A DNA stretch of 41,279 bases, from the NCBI RefSeq assembly GCF_900143215.1, contig NZ_FRDM01000033.1, positions 1 to 41,279 on the forward strand. The letters are read 5' to 3'. The notes below the pieces were generated by a model. The model did no database searches. It saw only the letters and a list, made by a program, of their open reading frames with translations, and was not told the DNA's origin. Every line of letters begins with the position of its first letter. Position 1 is the first letter of the stretch. Origin of the DNA: Geodermatophilus obscurus (GTDB lineage: Bacteria > Actinomycetota > Actinomycetes > Mycobacteriales > Geodermatophilaceae). The position numbers and the translations under genes are program-made. Shown piece after piece: positions 24,556 to 33,524 of this stretch.

Positions 24556-25578
24556 ATGGGCCGCAACCGGACGACGAGGCGACGCTGGTCGCGCGCCACG
24601 CTGGCCGGCGGCCCGCTGTCCCTGGCCGTGGCCGTCGCGGTGCTGCTGACCCCGGCCACCGCGGGCGCGGCTCCGGCGTCGGCGGACGAGGCCTCGCGGC
24701 TGGTCGCCGAGGCGAGCAAGCAGGTGGCCGCCCTCGACGAGCAGGTCCACGAGGCCCAGCTGACCGTCGCCGCCCAGCAGCAGACCGCGGCCGACGCCGC
24801 CGCGCTGGCGTCCCAGGCCGAGGCCGTGCTCGCCGGTTACGGCCCGCAGCTGGCGGCCATCGCGCAGAGCGCCGGCACGACGCAGTCCCGGATGGCCGCC
24901 TTCCTCACCTCCGACTCCGCGGCGGACGTCGTCCAGCAGATGACCACGCTGGACCTCATCGCCGCCCACACCGAGGGTCTGCTCGGCGAGGTGTCGGTGG
25001 CCCAGCGCGCGGCCGGGCAGGCCCGTTCCGACGCCGACGCCGCTGCCGCGCAGGCCACCGCCACCCTCGTCGAGCTCGAGCGCCAGCGGGCCGACGTGCA
25101 GGCGCGGCAGCAGCAGTACGAGCGCGACTACGCCAGCCTCTCGGCGGCCGAGCAGGCCGCCGTCCGGACCGCCGTGGCCGGACCGGCGCTGACCGCCGAC
25201 GTCGGCGCGGTCGTGGCCGCCGCCCCGAGCGGCGACGTCGGGGCCGTCCTCGAGGCCGCGCTCGCGCAGGTCGGCACGCCCTACGTCTGGGGTGGGTCGG
25301 CGCCGGGCGGCTTCGACTGCTCGGGCCTGACCAGCTACGCTTACGCCGCCGCCGGCGTCTCGCTGCCGCACTCCAGCCGCGCTCAGGCGCGGATGGGCAC
25401 GGCTGTCCCGCGGGGCGACCTGCAGCCCGGCGACCTCGTCTTCTTCGGCTCGCCCATCTACCACGTGGGCATCTACGTCGGGAGCGGGAAGATGGTGCAC
25501 GCCCGCACCTTCGGTCAGCCGGTCGCGGTGACCAGTGTGGACATGGGTGGCTACGCCGGAGCCCGCCGCATCCTGTGA
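24556..25578 (+). CDS. Secreted NlpC/P60 peptidoglycan endopeptidase (RipA-like)
   Basis: 340 residues. A basic N-terminus and hydrophobic core (TLAGGPLSLAVAVAVLL) form a signal peptide cut near AGAAPA. Residues ~40-205 are a long Ala/Gln-rich coiled coil, as in actinobacterial RipA/Cgl-type hydrolases, which often gates activity. The C-terminal NlpC/P60 domain has the catalytic Cys255 (GGFDCSGL), His303 (YHVGIYVG) and His315 (MVHARTF). It cleaves the D-Glu/m-DAP bond of wall stem peptides during growth or separation. Start ATG 24556 is set by the gagaggggg RBS; the upstream GTG would only add a non-signal-like extension. Confidence 0.92.
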   Translation: MGRNRTTRRRWSRATLAGGPLSLAVAVAVLLTPATAGAAPASADEASRLVAEASKQVAALDEQVHEAQLTVAAQQQTAADAAALASQAEAVLAGYGPQLAAIAQSAGTTQSRMAAFLTSDSAADVVQQMTTLDLIAAHTEGLLGEVSVAQRAAGQARSDADAAAAQATATLVELERQRADVQARQQQYERDYASLSAAEQAAVRTAVAGPALTADVGAVVAAAPSGDVGAVLEAALAQVGTPYVWGGSAPGGFDCSGLTSYAYAAAGVSLPHSSRAQARMGTAVPRGDLQPGDLVFFGSPIYHVGIYVGSGKMVHARTFGQPVAVTSVDMGGYAGARRIL

Positions 25579-25581
25579 GGG

Positions 25582-25636
25582 CGGCCCCGTCCCGAGGCTC
25601 GCCCCGACCTCGCGAGGGTGAGGACGGGGTCCTCCT
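25582..25636. repeat. Dispersed palindromic 3'-end element, copy E (inverted orientation)
   Basis: GGCCCCGTCC (25583-25592) and GGACGGGGTCC (25622-25632) are the arms, starting four bases after the NlpC/P60 stop. Likely a terminator for that gene. Confidence 0.65.
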
Positions 25637-25673
25637 GCAGGGGAGCCGACGGCAGCGCGAGCGGCGGCGGCCG

Positions 25674-25679
25674 TAGCGT
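25674..25679 (+). promoter_or_regulatory. Putative leaderless -10 box (TAGCGT) for the APC permease
   Basis: TAGCGT ends eight bases before GTG 25688, with no ribosome binding site between. This fits leaderless transcription. Confidence 0.4.
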
Positions 25680-25687
25680 CGCGAACC

Positions 25688-27163
25688 GTGACCGCAGCCG
25701 CGGAGTCCCCGCCCACCCTGCGTCCCGACGCGATCGGCTTCGGCGACGCCCTCGTCGTGGGCCTGGCCTCGACCTCGCCGGCCTACTCGCTGGCCGCGGT
25801 GATCGGGCCGGTCGTGGCGCTGGTCGGCGTGCACGCGCCGGGCGCGCTGCTCGCCTCCTTCGTGCCGATGCTGCTCATCGCGGCCGCGTTCGCCGCCCTC
25901 GACCGCGCCGACCCCGACTGCGGGACGACGTTCTCCTGGGTCACCCGGGCGATGGGCCCGTGGGCCGGCTGGCTCGGCGGCTGGGCGATCGCGATGACCG
26001 GCGTGCTGGTGGTCGGGTCGCTGGCCGAGGTCGGCGTCCGGTTCACCCTGCTCGCGGCCGGGCTCGACGGCTGGGAGTCCTCGACACCCGTCGTCCTCGG
26101 GCTGAGCGTGCTGCTGGTCCTGGCCATGGCGACGCTGTGCGTGCTGGGCACCGAGCTCTCCGCCCGGGTGCAGAACGGGCTGATCGTCGCGCAGACCGCG
26201 GCGCTGGCGGTCTTCGCCGTCGTCGCGCTGGTGCGCGGCCTGCGCGGGGACAGCCCGTTCGGCGCGCTGACCCCGCAGTGGTCCTGGCTGGACCCGTTCG
26301 GAGCGGGCGGCGCGGCGCTGACCGGCGGGCTGCTGCTCGGCGTCTTCGCGTACTGGGGCTGGGAGTCGGCGGTCAACCTGACCGAGGAGACGCGCGGGGA
26401 CGCGGCCGGCCGGGCGGGTGTGCTCTCGACCGTCGTCCTGCTGCTGACCTACCTCGGCGTCGCGGTCGCCGTCGTCTGCTTCGCCGGCACCGGCTGGCTG
26501 GCGGAGAACGCCGCCGAGGAGGAGGCGGTCTTCGCGCTGCTGTCCGAGCGGGTGCTCGGCGGCTGGGACTGGGTGGTGCTGCTCGCCGTCGCCACCTCGG
26601 CGATCGCCGCCACGCAGACGACGATCATCCCGGCGTCCCGGACCGGCCTGTCGATGGCCCGGCGGGCGGCACTGCCGGCCCGGTTCGGGTCGATCTCGCC
26701 GCGCCACCGGACGCCGGACGTCTCGACCTGGTGGGTCGCCGGCGTGGCCGTCGCCTGGTACCTCGGCGTCAGCGCGGTGTCGGAGAACGCGCTGTTCGAC
26801 TCGATCACCGGGCTGTCGCTGCTCATCGCGCTCTACTACGCGCTCACCGGCATCGCCTGCGCCGTGTACTTCCGGCGGCGGCTGATCCGCAGCCTGCGCG
26901 ACCTGCTGCTGCTCGGCGTCGGGCCGCTGGTCGGCGCCGGGATGCTCGGCTGGCTGCTCGTGCTCTCCGTGCGTGACCTCGCCGACCCGGCGAACAGCTA
27001 CACCGGCCAGGCCTGGCTGGGGCTCGGGCCGCCGCTGGTCATCGGCGTGGCGATCATGGCCGCGGGCGTCGTCCTCATGCTGGTGTGGCGGCGGCGCGAC
27101 GCGCGGTTCTGGGACGAGCGACCGCAGGTCAGTACGGACGCCGTCCCTCGGCGAGCATCGTGA
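25688..27163 (+). CDS. APC-superfamily amino-acid/polyamine permease
   Basis: 491 residues with about 12 predicted membrane helices. The N-terminal helix-1 signature GFGDALVVGLASTSPAYSLAAVIGP and the family stretch DPDCGTTFSWVTRAMGPWAGWLGGW identify an APC-type secondary transporter, as does FAYWGWESAVNLTEET in helix 6-7. The substrate is probably an amino acid or amine but cannot be fixed. The last 35 bases overlap the convergent YdeI-like gene. Confidence 0.9.
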   Translation: MTAAAESPPTLRPDAIGFGDALVVGLASTSPAYSLAAVIGPVVALVGVHAPGALLASFVPMLLIAAAFAALDRADPDCGTTFSWVTRAMGPWAGWLGGWAIAMTGVLVVGSLAEVGVRFTLLAAGLDGWESSTPVVLGLSVLLVLAMATLCVLGTELSARVQNGLIVAQTAALAVFAVVALVRGLRGDSPFGALTPQWSWLDPFGAGGAALTGGLLLGVFAYWGWESAVNLTEETRGDAAGRAGVLSTVVLLLTYLGVAVAVVCFAGTGWLAENAAEEEAVFALLSERVLGGWDWVVLLAVATSAIAATQTTIIPASRTGLSMARRAALPARFGSISPRHRTPDVSTWWVAGVAVAWYLGVSAVSENALFDSITGLSLLIALYYALTGIACAVYFRRRLIRSLRDLLLLGVGPLVGAGMLGWLLVLSVRDLADPANSYTGQAWLGLGPPLVIGVAIMAAGVVLMLVWRRRDARFWDERPQVSTDAVPRRAS

Positions 27164-27716
27164 CGACGGCGGCGATCCGGCGGGCGCGGGTCTGCGGTGT
27201 CGCGGCCGTGGCGACCCGGTGCAGGACGGCGTAGCGGTTGCGGCCGTCGAGGCCCTCGAACGCCTGCTGCGCGGCGGGGACGGCGGCCAGCGCGGCGGCG
27301 AGGTCGTCGGGAACGGTGATCGTGGCCGGGCCGGCGTAGGCGCGGTCCCAGCGGCCGTCGGCCTGCGCCGCCTCGACCGCGGCCAGGCCGGCCGGGCGCA
27401 TCCGGCCGGCGGCGATGAGCGCCTCCACCGCGGCGACGTTCTTCTGCGACCAGACGCTGCGCGGCCGGCGCGGGGTGATCCGCTGCAGGTAGGAGGTCTC
27501 GTCCAGCCGCTGCGACCTCCCGTCGATCCAGCCGAAGCAGAGCGCCGACTCGACCAGCTCGGCGTAGGTCACCGAGGGGACGCCGGACCCCTTCTTCGCC
27601 AGCCGCACGTACAGCCCGGGGGCGGTCGCGTGCTCGGCCTCGAGCCACTCCTCCAGCGCCGCCTGGTCGGCGAAGGCCAGCACCGGCAGGTCGGTCGGCA
27701 GCGTCACGGCAGCCAT
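27129..27716 (-). CDS. YdeI/OmpD-associated family protein
   Basis: 195 residues. The family core is visible: FADQAALEEWLEAEHATAPGLYVRLAKKGSG, then VTYAELVESALCFGWIDGRSQRLDETSYLQRITPRRPRSVWSQKN, and a C-terminal helical part (PAAQQAFEGLDGRNRYAVLHRVATAATPQTRARRIAAVVTMLAEG). The function of YdeI-like proteins is poorly known; stress or peptide resistance has been suggested in enterics. ATG 27716 is used; the 3' end overlaps the permease gene tail-to-tail. Confidence 0.87.
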   Translation of the reverse strand: MAAVTLPTDLPVLAFADQAALEEWLEAEHATAPGLYVRLAKKGSGVPSVTYAELVESALCFGWIDGRSQRLDETSYLQRITPRRPRSVWSQKNVAAVEALIAAGRMRPAGLAAVEAAQADGRWDRAYAGPATITVPDDLAAALAAVPAAQQAFEGLDGRNRYAVLHRVATAATPQTRARRIAAVVTMLAEGRRPY

Positions 27717-27777
27717 CCTGGCGGCACCGGGCCTCCGGGCGGTGCGCCCGGGACGCGCCTGTGCTGTGCTGTCGCCC

Positions 27778-28356
27778 GTGGCCGAGAACTACATCGCCGA
27801 GTTGCCGTTCGGGTCCCCGAAGATCGATCCCGAGGCGTTCGTCGCGCCGACCGCCGTCGTGGTCGGCGCCGTGACGATGGGCCCGCGATCGAGCATCTGG
27901 TACGGCGCGATCGCGCGCGCCGACGCCGAGGTGATCGAGATCGGCGAGGGCTCCAACATCCAGGACGGCAGCACCCTGCACTCCGACCCCGGCTTCCCGC
28001 TCCTCGTCGGCCGCGGCGTGACCGTCGGGCACCGCGTGGTCCTGCACGGGGCCCGCATCGACGACGACGTCCTGGTCGGCATGGGCAGCGTCGTCCTGAA
28101 CGGTGCCCACATCGGCTCGGGCTCCATCGTCGCCGCCGGCGCCGTCGTCACCCAGGGCACGCAGGTGCCGCCCGGCTCGCTCGTCGCCGGCGTCCCCGCC
28201 AAGGTCCTCCGGCAGGCCACGGACGACGACCTGGCGCACATCCGCGGGAACGCCGCCAGCTACACCGACCGCCTCGACAGCGCCCGCCGGGTGCGCCCGG
28301 TCGTCCGCAGCCCGCTGCCACCGGCCGGGCAGACGCCCGGCGACGCGATGGACTGA
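27778..28356 (+). CDS. Gamma-class carbonic anhydrase family protein
   Basis: 192 residues forming a left-handed beta-helix of hexapeptide repeats (VVVGAVTMG, IGEGSNIQDGSTLHSD, IGSGSIVAAGAVVTQG). The zinc ligands of gamma carbonic anhydrases line up as H68, H85 and H90 (LHSD, VGHRVVLHG). It may hydrate CO2 or be an acyltransferase-like relative. The GTG at 27778 starts right at the conserved AENYIAEL; a TGTGCT hexamer seven bases upstream could be a leaderless -10. Confidence 0.88.
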   Translation: MAENYIAELPFGSPKIDPEAFVAPTAVVVGAVTMGPRSSIWYGAIARADAEVIEIGEGSNIQDGSTLHSDPGFPLLVGRGVTVGHRVVLHGARIDDDVLVGMGSVVLNGAHIGSGSIVAAGAVVTQGTQVPPGSLVAGVPAKVLRQATDDDLAHIRGNAASYTDRLDSARRVRPVVRSPLPPAGQTPGDAMD

Positions 28357-28376
28357 GGACCTCCCTGCAGGGTCAC
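28354..28376. terminator. Short palindrome between gamma-CA and metX stops
   Basis: CCCTGCAGGG inside GACCTCCCTGCAGGGTC forms a compact hairpin in the 16-base gap between convergent stop codons. Possibly a bidirectional terminator; no T-run. Confidence 0.35.
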
Positions 28377-29473
28377 GTCCCCAGCAGGTCCCGGACCAGC
28401 GCGCCCACGGCGTCGGCCTCGACGAGGAAGCCGTCGTGCCCGTACGGGGAGGTGATCACCTGCAGCGGGACGCCGAGGGCGTCGGCCACCTGCTGCTGCA
28501 GCGCGAGCGGGTACAGCCGGTCGGTGTCGACACCGGCGACGACGGTCCGCGCGGTGACCCGGGCCAGTGCCGCCCGGACCCCGCCGCGGCCGCGGCCGAC
28601 GTCCCAGGAGTTCATGACCTCGGTGAGCACCACGTAGCTGCCGGCGTCGAACCGGCGGACCAGCTTGTCGGCGTGGTGGTCGAGGTAGGAGGCGACGGCG
28701 TACCGGCCGTCGTCCTGCACCTCGGTGCCGAACCGGGCGTCGAGCTCCAGGCCGCTGCGGTAGGTGAGGTGCGCGATCCGGCGGGCGACGCCCAGCCCGG
28801 CGACCGGCCCCTCGCCGGGCAGATGGTCCCCGCCGGCCCACGCGGGGTCGGCGCGGATCGCGGCCTGCTGGGTGGTCTGGGTGCCCACCTGGTCGGCGGT
28901 CGCGGCGGCGCAGGAGGCGAGGAACAGCAGCCGCTCCACCCGGTCGGGCAGCGCCACCGCCCACTCCAGCGCGCGCATGCCGCCCATCGAGCCGCCGAGG
29001 ACCGCCGTCCACCGGGGGATGCCCAGCGCGTCGGCGAGCGCGGCCTCGACCCGCACCTGGTCGGCGACCGTGACGGCGGGGAACCGCGAGCCGTACGGGG
29101 CTTTGTCGGGGGCGGTCGAGGAGGGTCCCGTCGTCCCCTGGCAGCCGCCCAGGACGTTGGCGCAGACGACGAACAGCCGGTCGGTGTCCAGCGGCGCCCC
29201 GGGGCCGACCAGCCCGTCCCACCAGCCCGGTGTCGGGTGCCCGGGGCCCGCGGGGCCGGCGACGTGGCTGTCGCCGGTCAGCGCGTGCTCGACGAGGACG
29301 GCGTTGCCGCCGCCGGGCGCGAGCGTCCCCCAGGTCTCGTAGGCCACCCGCACCGCCGGGAGCTCGCCGCCGCGCTCCAGCCGCAGCGGCCCGGGCAGGT
29401 CGAGGAAGCGCCGGTCGCCGACCGGGTCCCCCTCGCGCCAGCCCCCCAGCCGTGGCGGGGCCCAGGAGGTCAC
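28373..29473 (-). CDS. metX: Homoserine O-acetyltransferase
   Basis: 366 residues of the alpha/beta-hydrolase-fold MetX. Signatures are [15 protein letters not shown], the nucleophile elbow GGSMGGM (Ser162), catalytic Asp in [10 protein letters not shown] and His in PYGHDGFL. It acetylates homoserine with acetyl-CoA, supplying O-acetylhomoserine to MetY encoded just upstream. GTG 29473 is chosen over GTG 29488 because the conserved [14 protein letters not shown] follows directly and a gaggtggg RBS precedes it. It forms an operon with metY and shares its riboswitch. Confidence 0.93.
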   Translation of the reverse strand: MTSWAPPRLGGWREGDPVGDRRFLDLPGPLRLERGGELPAVRVAYETWGTLAPGGGNAVLVEHALTGDSHVAGPAGPGHPTPGWWDGLVGPGAPLDTDRLFVVCANVLGGCQGTTGPSSTAPDKAPYGSRFPAVTVADQVRVEAALADALGIPRWTAVLGGSMGGMRALEWAVALPDRVERLLFLASCAAATADQVGTQTTQQAAIRADPAWAGGDHLPGEGPVAGLGVARRIAHLTYRSGLELDARFGTEVQDDGRYAVASYLDHHADKLVRRFDAGSYVVLTEVMNSWDVGRGRGGVRAALARVTARTVVAGVDTDRLYPLALQQQVADALGVPLQVITSPYGHDGFLVEADAVGALVRDLLGT

Positions 29474-29489
29474 CCGGGCCCCGCCCACC

Positions 29490-30782
29490 TCAGGCCCCCT
29501 TCGCGGCGCGGAAGCCGGACTCCAGGTCGGCGAGGATGTCCTCGATGCCTTCCAGGCCGACGGCCAGCCGCACCAGGCCCGGCGTGACACCGGTGGTCAG
29601 CTGCTCCTCGGGGGTCAGCTGCGAGTGCGTCGTCGAGGCCGGGTGGATGACCAGGCTGCGCACGTCGCCGATGTTGGCCACGTGGCTGTGCAGCTCCAGG
29701 GCCTCGACGAACCGCTGGCCGGCCTCGCGACCGCCGTGCAGCTCGAAGGTGAGCACCGCGCCGGCGCCACGGGGCGCGTACTTCTGCTTCGCGGCGTGCC
29801 AGGGGGAGGAGGGCAGGCCCGGGTAGTTGACCCGGTCCACCTCGTCGTGGGCCTCGAGGAACTCGGCCACCCGCTGGGCGTTCTGCACGTGCCGCTCCAT
29901 CCGCAGCGACAGCGTCTCGACGCCCTGGACGACGAGGAACGCGTTGAACGGCGAGACGGCCGGGCCGAGGTCGCGCAGCAGCTGCACCCGGGCCTTGAGC
30001 GCGTACGCCGGCGCACCCAGGTCGGCGTACACCACGCCGTGGTACGTCGGGTCGGCCGTGGTGAACATGGGGTGCTTGCCGCGGGTCCAGTCGAACGTCC
30101 CGCCGTCGACGATCACCCCGGCGATGACCGTGCCGTGCCCGCCCAGGTACTTGGTGGCGGAGTGCACGACGACGTCCGCGCCGAACTCCAGCGGCCGGAT
30201 CAGGTACGGCGTGGCGATGGTGTTGTCCACGATCAGCGGCACGCCGTTGCGGTGGGCGACGCCGGCGACGGTCTCGATGTCGAGGACGTCGCCCTTCGGG
30301 TTGCCGATCGACTCGCCGAAGAACGCCCGGGTGTTCTCCCGCACCAGCGACTGCCAGTTCTCCGGGTCGTCGGGGTCCTCGACGAAGGAGACGGTGACGC
30401 CGAGCTTGGGCAGCGAGTGGTGCAGCAGGTTGTAGGTGCCGCCGTAGAGCGAGGCGGAGGCGACGACGTGGTCGCCGGCCTCGGCGACGTTGAGCATCGC
30501 CAGCGTCGTCGCCGACTGGCCGCTCGCCACCGCCAGCGCCGCGACCCCACCCTCCAGGGAGGCGACGCGCTGCTCGAGCGCGTCCTGCGTCGGGTTCATG
30601 ATCCGCGTGTAGATGTTGCCCATCTCGGCCAGCGCGAACAGATCCGCGGCGTGCTGGCTGTCGCGGAACTGGTAGGCCGTCGTCGCGTAGATCGGCAGCG
30701 CGCGGGCGCCGGTCGTGGGATCGGGGCTGGTGCCGGCGTGGATCTGCCGGGTCTCGAAGCTCCAGCTCTGCGGGTCGCTCAT
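29490..30782 (-). CDS. metY: O-acetylhomoserine sulfhydrylase (direct sulfhydrylation)
   Basis: 430 residues of the Cys/Met-metabolism PLP enzyme family. The PLP lysine is in [10 protein letters not shown] (Lys211), and the substrate-binding entry YTRIMNPT and C-terminal THSQL are typical of O-acetylhomoserine aminocarboxypropyltransferase. It condenses O-acetylhomoserine with sulfide to homocysteine. The gene is preceded by a SAM-IV riboswitch and followed by metX, the layout known from mycobacteria. RBS gaggagacg precedes ATG 30782. Confidence 0.94.
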   Translation of the reverse strand: MSDPQSWSFETRQIHAGTSPDPTTGARALPIYATTAYQFRDSQHAADLFALAEMGNIYTRIMNPTQDALEQRVASLEGGVAALAVASGQSATTLAMLNVAEAGDHVVASASLYGGTYNLLHHSLPKLGVTVSFVEDPDDPENWQSLVRENTRAFFGESIGNPKGDVLDIETVAGVAHRNGVPLIVDNTIATPYLIRPLEFGADVVVHSATKYLGGHGTVIAGVIVDGGTFDWTRGKHPMFTTADPTYHGVVYADLGAPAYALKARVQLLRDLGPAVSPFNAFLVVQGVETLSLRMERHVQNAQRVAEFLEAHDEVDRVNYPGLPSSPWHAAKQKYAPRGAGAVLTFELHGGREAGQRFVEALELHSHVANIGDVRSLVIHPASTTHSQLTPEEQLTTGVTPGLVRLAVGLEGIEDILADLESGFRAAKGA

Positions 30783-30825
30783 GCGCCGTCTCCTCTTCCT
30801 CGCGGAGGACCCGCGGCGCGCGAGA

Positions 30826-30946
30826 ACTCCGTCCTTGCCGGGCGGCGGATGCCGTCCGGCCGGCTCTTCCCCTGGGAGCACCTCAGACGGAGTAGAGGTT
30901 GCCGGGCAGCCAGCCAGGTGCTTGTCACTGCCTCTCGTGAGCCAGC
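30826..30946 (-). promoter_or_regulatory. SAM-IV riboswitch upstream of metY-metX
   Basis: On the minus strand the leader shows the SAM-binding core GCCCGGCAACC (30907-30897), GTGACAAGC (30928-30920) and GGTGCTCCCAGGGGAAGA (30882-30865). P1 is closed by GGCTC (30943-30939) with GAGCC (30866-30862). A further hairpin, CGGACGGCATCCG, lies downstream as expected for SAM-IV and not SAM-I. The layout matches the SAM-IV element ahead of metC in mycobacteria. High SAM should switch off metY-metX. The expression platform may involve CCTC-CGC-GAGG next to the metY RBS. Confidence 0.88.
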
Positions 30947-31041
30947 GTGATCCTAGGCAGGCCGCCGTGCTCCGTGGAACCGGGCGTCTCGGGTGGTGGA
31001 CCCGCAGGCAGCCCGGGCGCGGCCCGGGAGAGGCTGCCGGG

Positions 31042-32058
31042 GTGCGCGCACTGTTGTTCGACACCTTCGGCGGCCCGTTGACCGTGCGGGAGGTCCCCGC
31101 GCCCGACCCGGCCCCTGGCGGCGTCGTCGTCCGGGTGGGCGCCAGCGGCGTCTGCCGCAGCGACTGGCACGCCTGGCAGGGGCACGACCCGGACGTCGTC
31201 CTGCCGCACGTGCCCGGGCACGAGCTGGCCGGCACCGTGGCCGCCGTCGGGGCGGACGTCCGGCGCTGGCGGGGAGGCGACCGGGTGACCGTCCCGTTCG
31301 TCAACGCCTGCGGCCGCTGCGCGCAGTGCGCCGCCGGCGAGCACCAGGTCTGCACCCGGCAGACCCAGCCCGGCTTCACGCACTGGGGCTCGATGGCCGA
31401 GTACGTGGCGCTCGACGCCGCCGACGTCAACCTCGTCGCGCTCCCCGACGGGCTCGACGCTGCCACCGCCGCGAGCCTCGGTTGCCGCTTCACCACCGCC
31501 TTCCGCGCGGTCGTCCAGGTGGCGAGGGTGCAGCCCGGGGAGTGGCTGGCCGTGCACGGCTGCGGCGGGGTGGGGCTCTCGGCGGTGCAGGTCGCGGTGG
31601 TCGCCGGCGCTCGGGTGGTCGCCGTCGACGTCTCGCCGGCGGCCCTGCGGCTGGCCGCCGACCTCGGCGCGGAGCACACCGTGGCGGACCCGGCCGCGAT
31701 CCCCGAGCTGACCGCCGGGGGCGCGCACGTCTCGCTCGACGCCCTCGGTGCGGCCGTCACCTGCGAGAACTCGATCCGGTGTCTGCGGCCGCGGGGCCGG
31801 CACGTGCAGGTCGGGCTGCTGCCGCCGGCCCAGGGCCGCCCGGCGGTGCCGATGGACCTCGTCGTCGCCCGGGAGCTGCAGGTGAGGGGCAGCCACGGCA
31901 TGGCCGCGCACAGCTATCCCGCCGTGCTCGGACTGATCGCCGCCGGCCGGCTGCGGCCGCAGGCGCTGGTCACCCGGGAACTGGCTCTCGACGAGGCCGG
32001 CGCCGCCATCGCCGCGGTGGGCCGCGAGCCGGGGATCGCGGTGGTCACCCGCTTCTGA
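31042..32058 (+). CDS. Zinc-dependent alcohol dehydrogenase (MDR family)
   Basis: 338 residues. Catalytic zinc ligands are in GVCRSDWH and PGHELAG; the structural zinc is held by four cysteines (CGRCAQCAAGEHQVC). The NAD(P) Rossmann motif is GCGGVGLSAVQ. The family includes medium-chain dehydrogenases such as Zn-type alcohol dehydrogenases and threonine/sorbitol dehydrogenase relatives. It could be a partner for mycofactocin-linked alcohol metabolism, but it lies 25 kb away and carries no mycofactocin-specific mark. GTG 31042 has a gggagagg RBS. The upstream side is the divergent metY riboswitch region. Confidence 0.9.
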   Translation: MRALLFDTFGGPLTVREVPAPDPAPGGVVVRVGASGVCRSDWHAWQGHDPDVVLPHVPGHELAGTVAAVGADVRRWRGGDRVTVPFVNACGRCAQCAAGEHQVCTRQTQPGFTHWGSMAEYVALDAADVNLVALPDGLDAATAASLGCRFTTAFRAVVQVARVQPGEWLAVHGCGGVGLSAVQVAVVAGARVVAVDVSPAALRLAADLGAEHTVADPAAIPELTAGGAHVSLDALGAAVTCENSIRCLRPRGRHVQVGLLPPAQGRPAVPMDLVVARELQVRGSHGMAAHSYPAVLGLIAAGRLRPQALVTRELALDEAGAAIAAVGREPGIAVVTRF

Positions 32059-32062
32059 CCGG

Positions 32063-32536
32063 TCAGGTCCCGGGCGCACCGGTCGCCGTCGGCACCGCGG
32101 TCGCGGTCGGCGCGGCGGTCGGGGGCGCCTGCGTCGTCTCGTCCCCGGCCGTGGTCGGTGCCGGCTCCGCGGACCCCGCCGGGGCCTCCTCGCCGGTCGT
32201 CCCCGCAGGTGGCGTGGAGCCGGGGTCGGCCGTCGTCGTCGGCGCCGACGACGGGGCCGTGGTGGTCGGCTCGGCGGTCTCCGCCGGGGCGGGATCCACC
32301 GGCGTCTGCACCGTCGACTCCGGCGCGGGCGCGACGGCCGCGTCCGGCGGGCGGACGTGGATGTAGAGCGTGTAGACCCCGACGAACAGCAGCGCCAGCA
32401 CGACGGTCGAGGTGCGGGCGCGTCCGAGGTGGTGGGGCACCGCCGACCACCATCGGCGGGGGACGGGCGGCGGCGCGGTGCTCACCGACACCTGGCGGAC
32501 CGGCTCGCCGGGGCCGTTGGTCTCCGGGGTGGTCAC
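32063..32536 (-). CDS. Single-pass membrane protein with Pro/Thr-rich extracytoplasmic tail
   Basis: 157 residues; family not recognised. About 43 cytoplasmic residues (VPRRWWSAVPHHLGRART) lead to one transmembrane helix (about 44-61, STVVLALLFVGVYTLYIHV). A ~95-residue low-complexity tail rich in Pro, Thr, Ala and Glu follows, probably disordered outside the membrane. The GTG overlaps the MscS stop (GTGA), implying co-translation with the channel. It may be a wall-spanning accessory of the channel, but this is inference. Confidence 0.75.
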   Translation of the reverse strand: MTTPETNGPGEPVRQVSVSTAPPPVPRRWWSAVPHHLGRARTSTVVLALLFVGVYTLYIHVRPPDAAVAPAPESTVQTPVDPAPAETAEPTTTAPSSAPTTTADPGSTPPAGTTGEEAPAGSAEPAPTTAGDETTQAPPTAAPTATAVPTATGAPGT

Positions 32537-33438
32537 CGCACACCGTCGCCGGAGGACGGGGCCGAGGCGGTCAACCCGCCGGCCTGCGGTGCCGCCGTCG
32601 GCGGCGGGACGTTGAGGCCCTCTCGCCGGAACGCCGCCACGACGCGGGCGCGCAGGTCACGGCCGACCTCGAACTGCTTGCCGGGCAGCGTGCGGGCCAC
32701 CATCCGGACGTTGACCTGCTCCAGGTCGATCGTCTCCACACCCATCACGCTGGGCGGGTCGAGCAGCAGCGGGCGCAGCCGCTGGTCGCGGAAGGCCTCC
32801 GCGCCGACGTCCTTGAGGATCTCGTTGACCCGGCCGACGTCCACGGTCGTCGGGACCGGGACGTCGACGACGGCGCGGGCCCAGTCGCGGGAGAGGTTGG
32901 TGACCTTGACGATCTGCCCGTTCGGCAGCGTGATGACCTCGCCGTTGGCCGAGCGCAGCCGGGTGACCCGCAGCGTGACGTCCTCGATGGTGCCCTCGGC
33001 GGGCTCGACCCCGCCGACGACCTGGATCGACACGACGTCCCCGAAGCCGTACTGCCGCTCGGTGATGATGAAGAAGCCGGCCAGCACGTCGCCGACGATC
33101 CGCTGGGCGCCGAAGCCGAGCCCGACACCGAGCACGGTCGCCGGCGCGACCAGCCCGCCGATCGGGATGCCGGCCCGGTCCAGCACGGCGAAGACCGCGA
33201 CCGCGTAGATCAGCACGACGAGCGTCCAGGTGATCACCTGGGTCAGCGAGTGCCGGTGCTTGGCGGCCTCCGAGCGCACCAGGGCGTCACCGCCGGTGGC
33301 GCGGGCGTCGATGCGGTCGGTGATCTTCTCGCCGACCCAGGCGACGAACCGGGCCAGCAACACCGACCCCAGGACGAGCAGGACGATCTCCAGCCCGCGC
33401 CCGGCGAGCCAGGTCAGCAGCGTGTCCAGCGGTTCCAT
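32533..33438 (-). CDS. MscS-family mechanosensitive channel
   Basis: 301 residues. Two N-terminal membrane helices (LEIVLLVLGSVLLARFVAWVG and ITWTLVVLIYAVAVFAVL) precede the pore helix with the MscS-type Gly/Ala pattern APATVLGVGLGFGAQRIVGDVLAGFFIITERQYGFGDVV. The cytoplasmic beta and alpha/beta domains follow (GTIEDVTLRVTRLRSANGEVITLPNG). It releases solutes on hypo-osmotic shock. It pairs functionally with the nearby BCCT osmolyte importer at 35 kb. ATG 33438 is the first Met before the hydrophobic segment. Confidence 0.92.
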   Translation of the reverse strand: MEPLDTLLTWLAGRGLEIVLLVLGSVLLARFVAWVGEKITDRIDARATGGDALVRSEAAKHRHSLTQVITWTLVVLIYAVAVFAVLDRAGIPIGGLVAPATVLGVGLGFGAQRIVGDVLAGFFIITERQYGFGDVVSIQVVGGVEPAEGTIEDVTLRVTRLRSANGEVITLPNGQIVKVTNLSRDWARAVVDVPVPTTVDVGRVNEILKDVGAEAFRDQRLRPLLLDPPSVMGVETIDLEQVNVRMVARTLPGKQFEVGRDLRARVVAAFRREGLNVPPPTAAPQAGGLTASAPSSGDGVR

Positions 33439-33477
33439 CGGTCCCCAGCCTCCACGGCGGACGTCGGCAACGGCAAC

Positions 33478-33510
33478 CCGGTGCCGACCCGGTGCCGACC
33501 CGGTGCCGAC
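33478..33510. repeat. Three perfect 11-bp tandem repeats
   Basis: CCGGTGCCGAC repeats at 33478-33488, 33489-33499 and 33500-33510, with a decayed fourth copy after it. It lies between the thioesterase stop and the MscS start, so its copy number could vary without breaking a gene. Confidence 0.85.
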
Positions 33511-33524
33511 CCGGTCCCGGCCGG

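Noticed and set aside
29474..29590. N-terminally extended MetX start at 29590
   Set aside because: The extension is encoded across the end of metY and has no MetX similarity.
33478..33510. CRISPR array
   Set aside because: Repeats are 11 bases with no spacers; they are simple tandem repeats and no cas genes are present.
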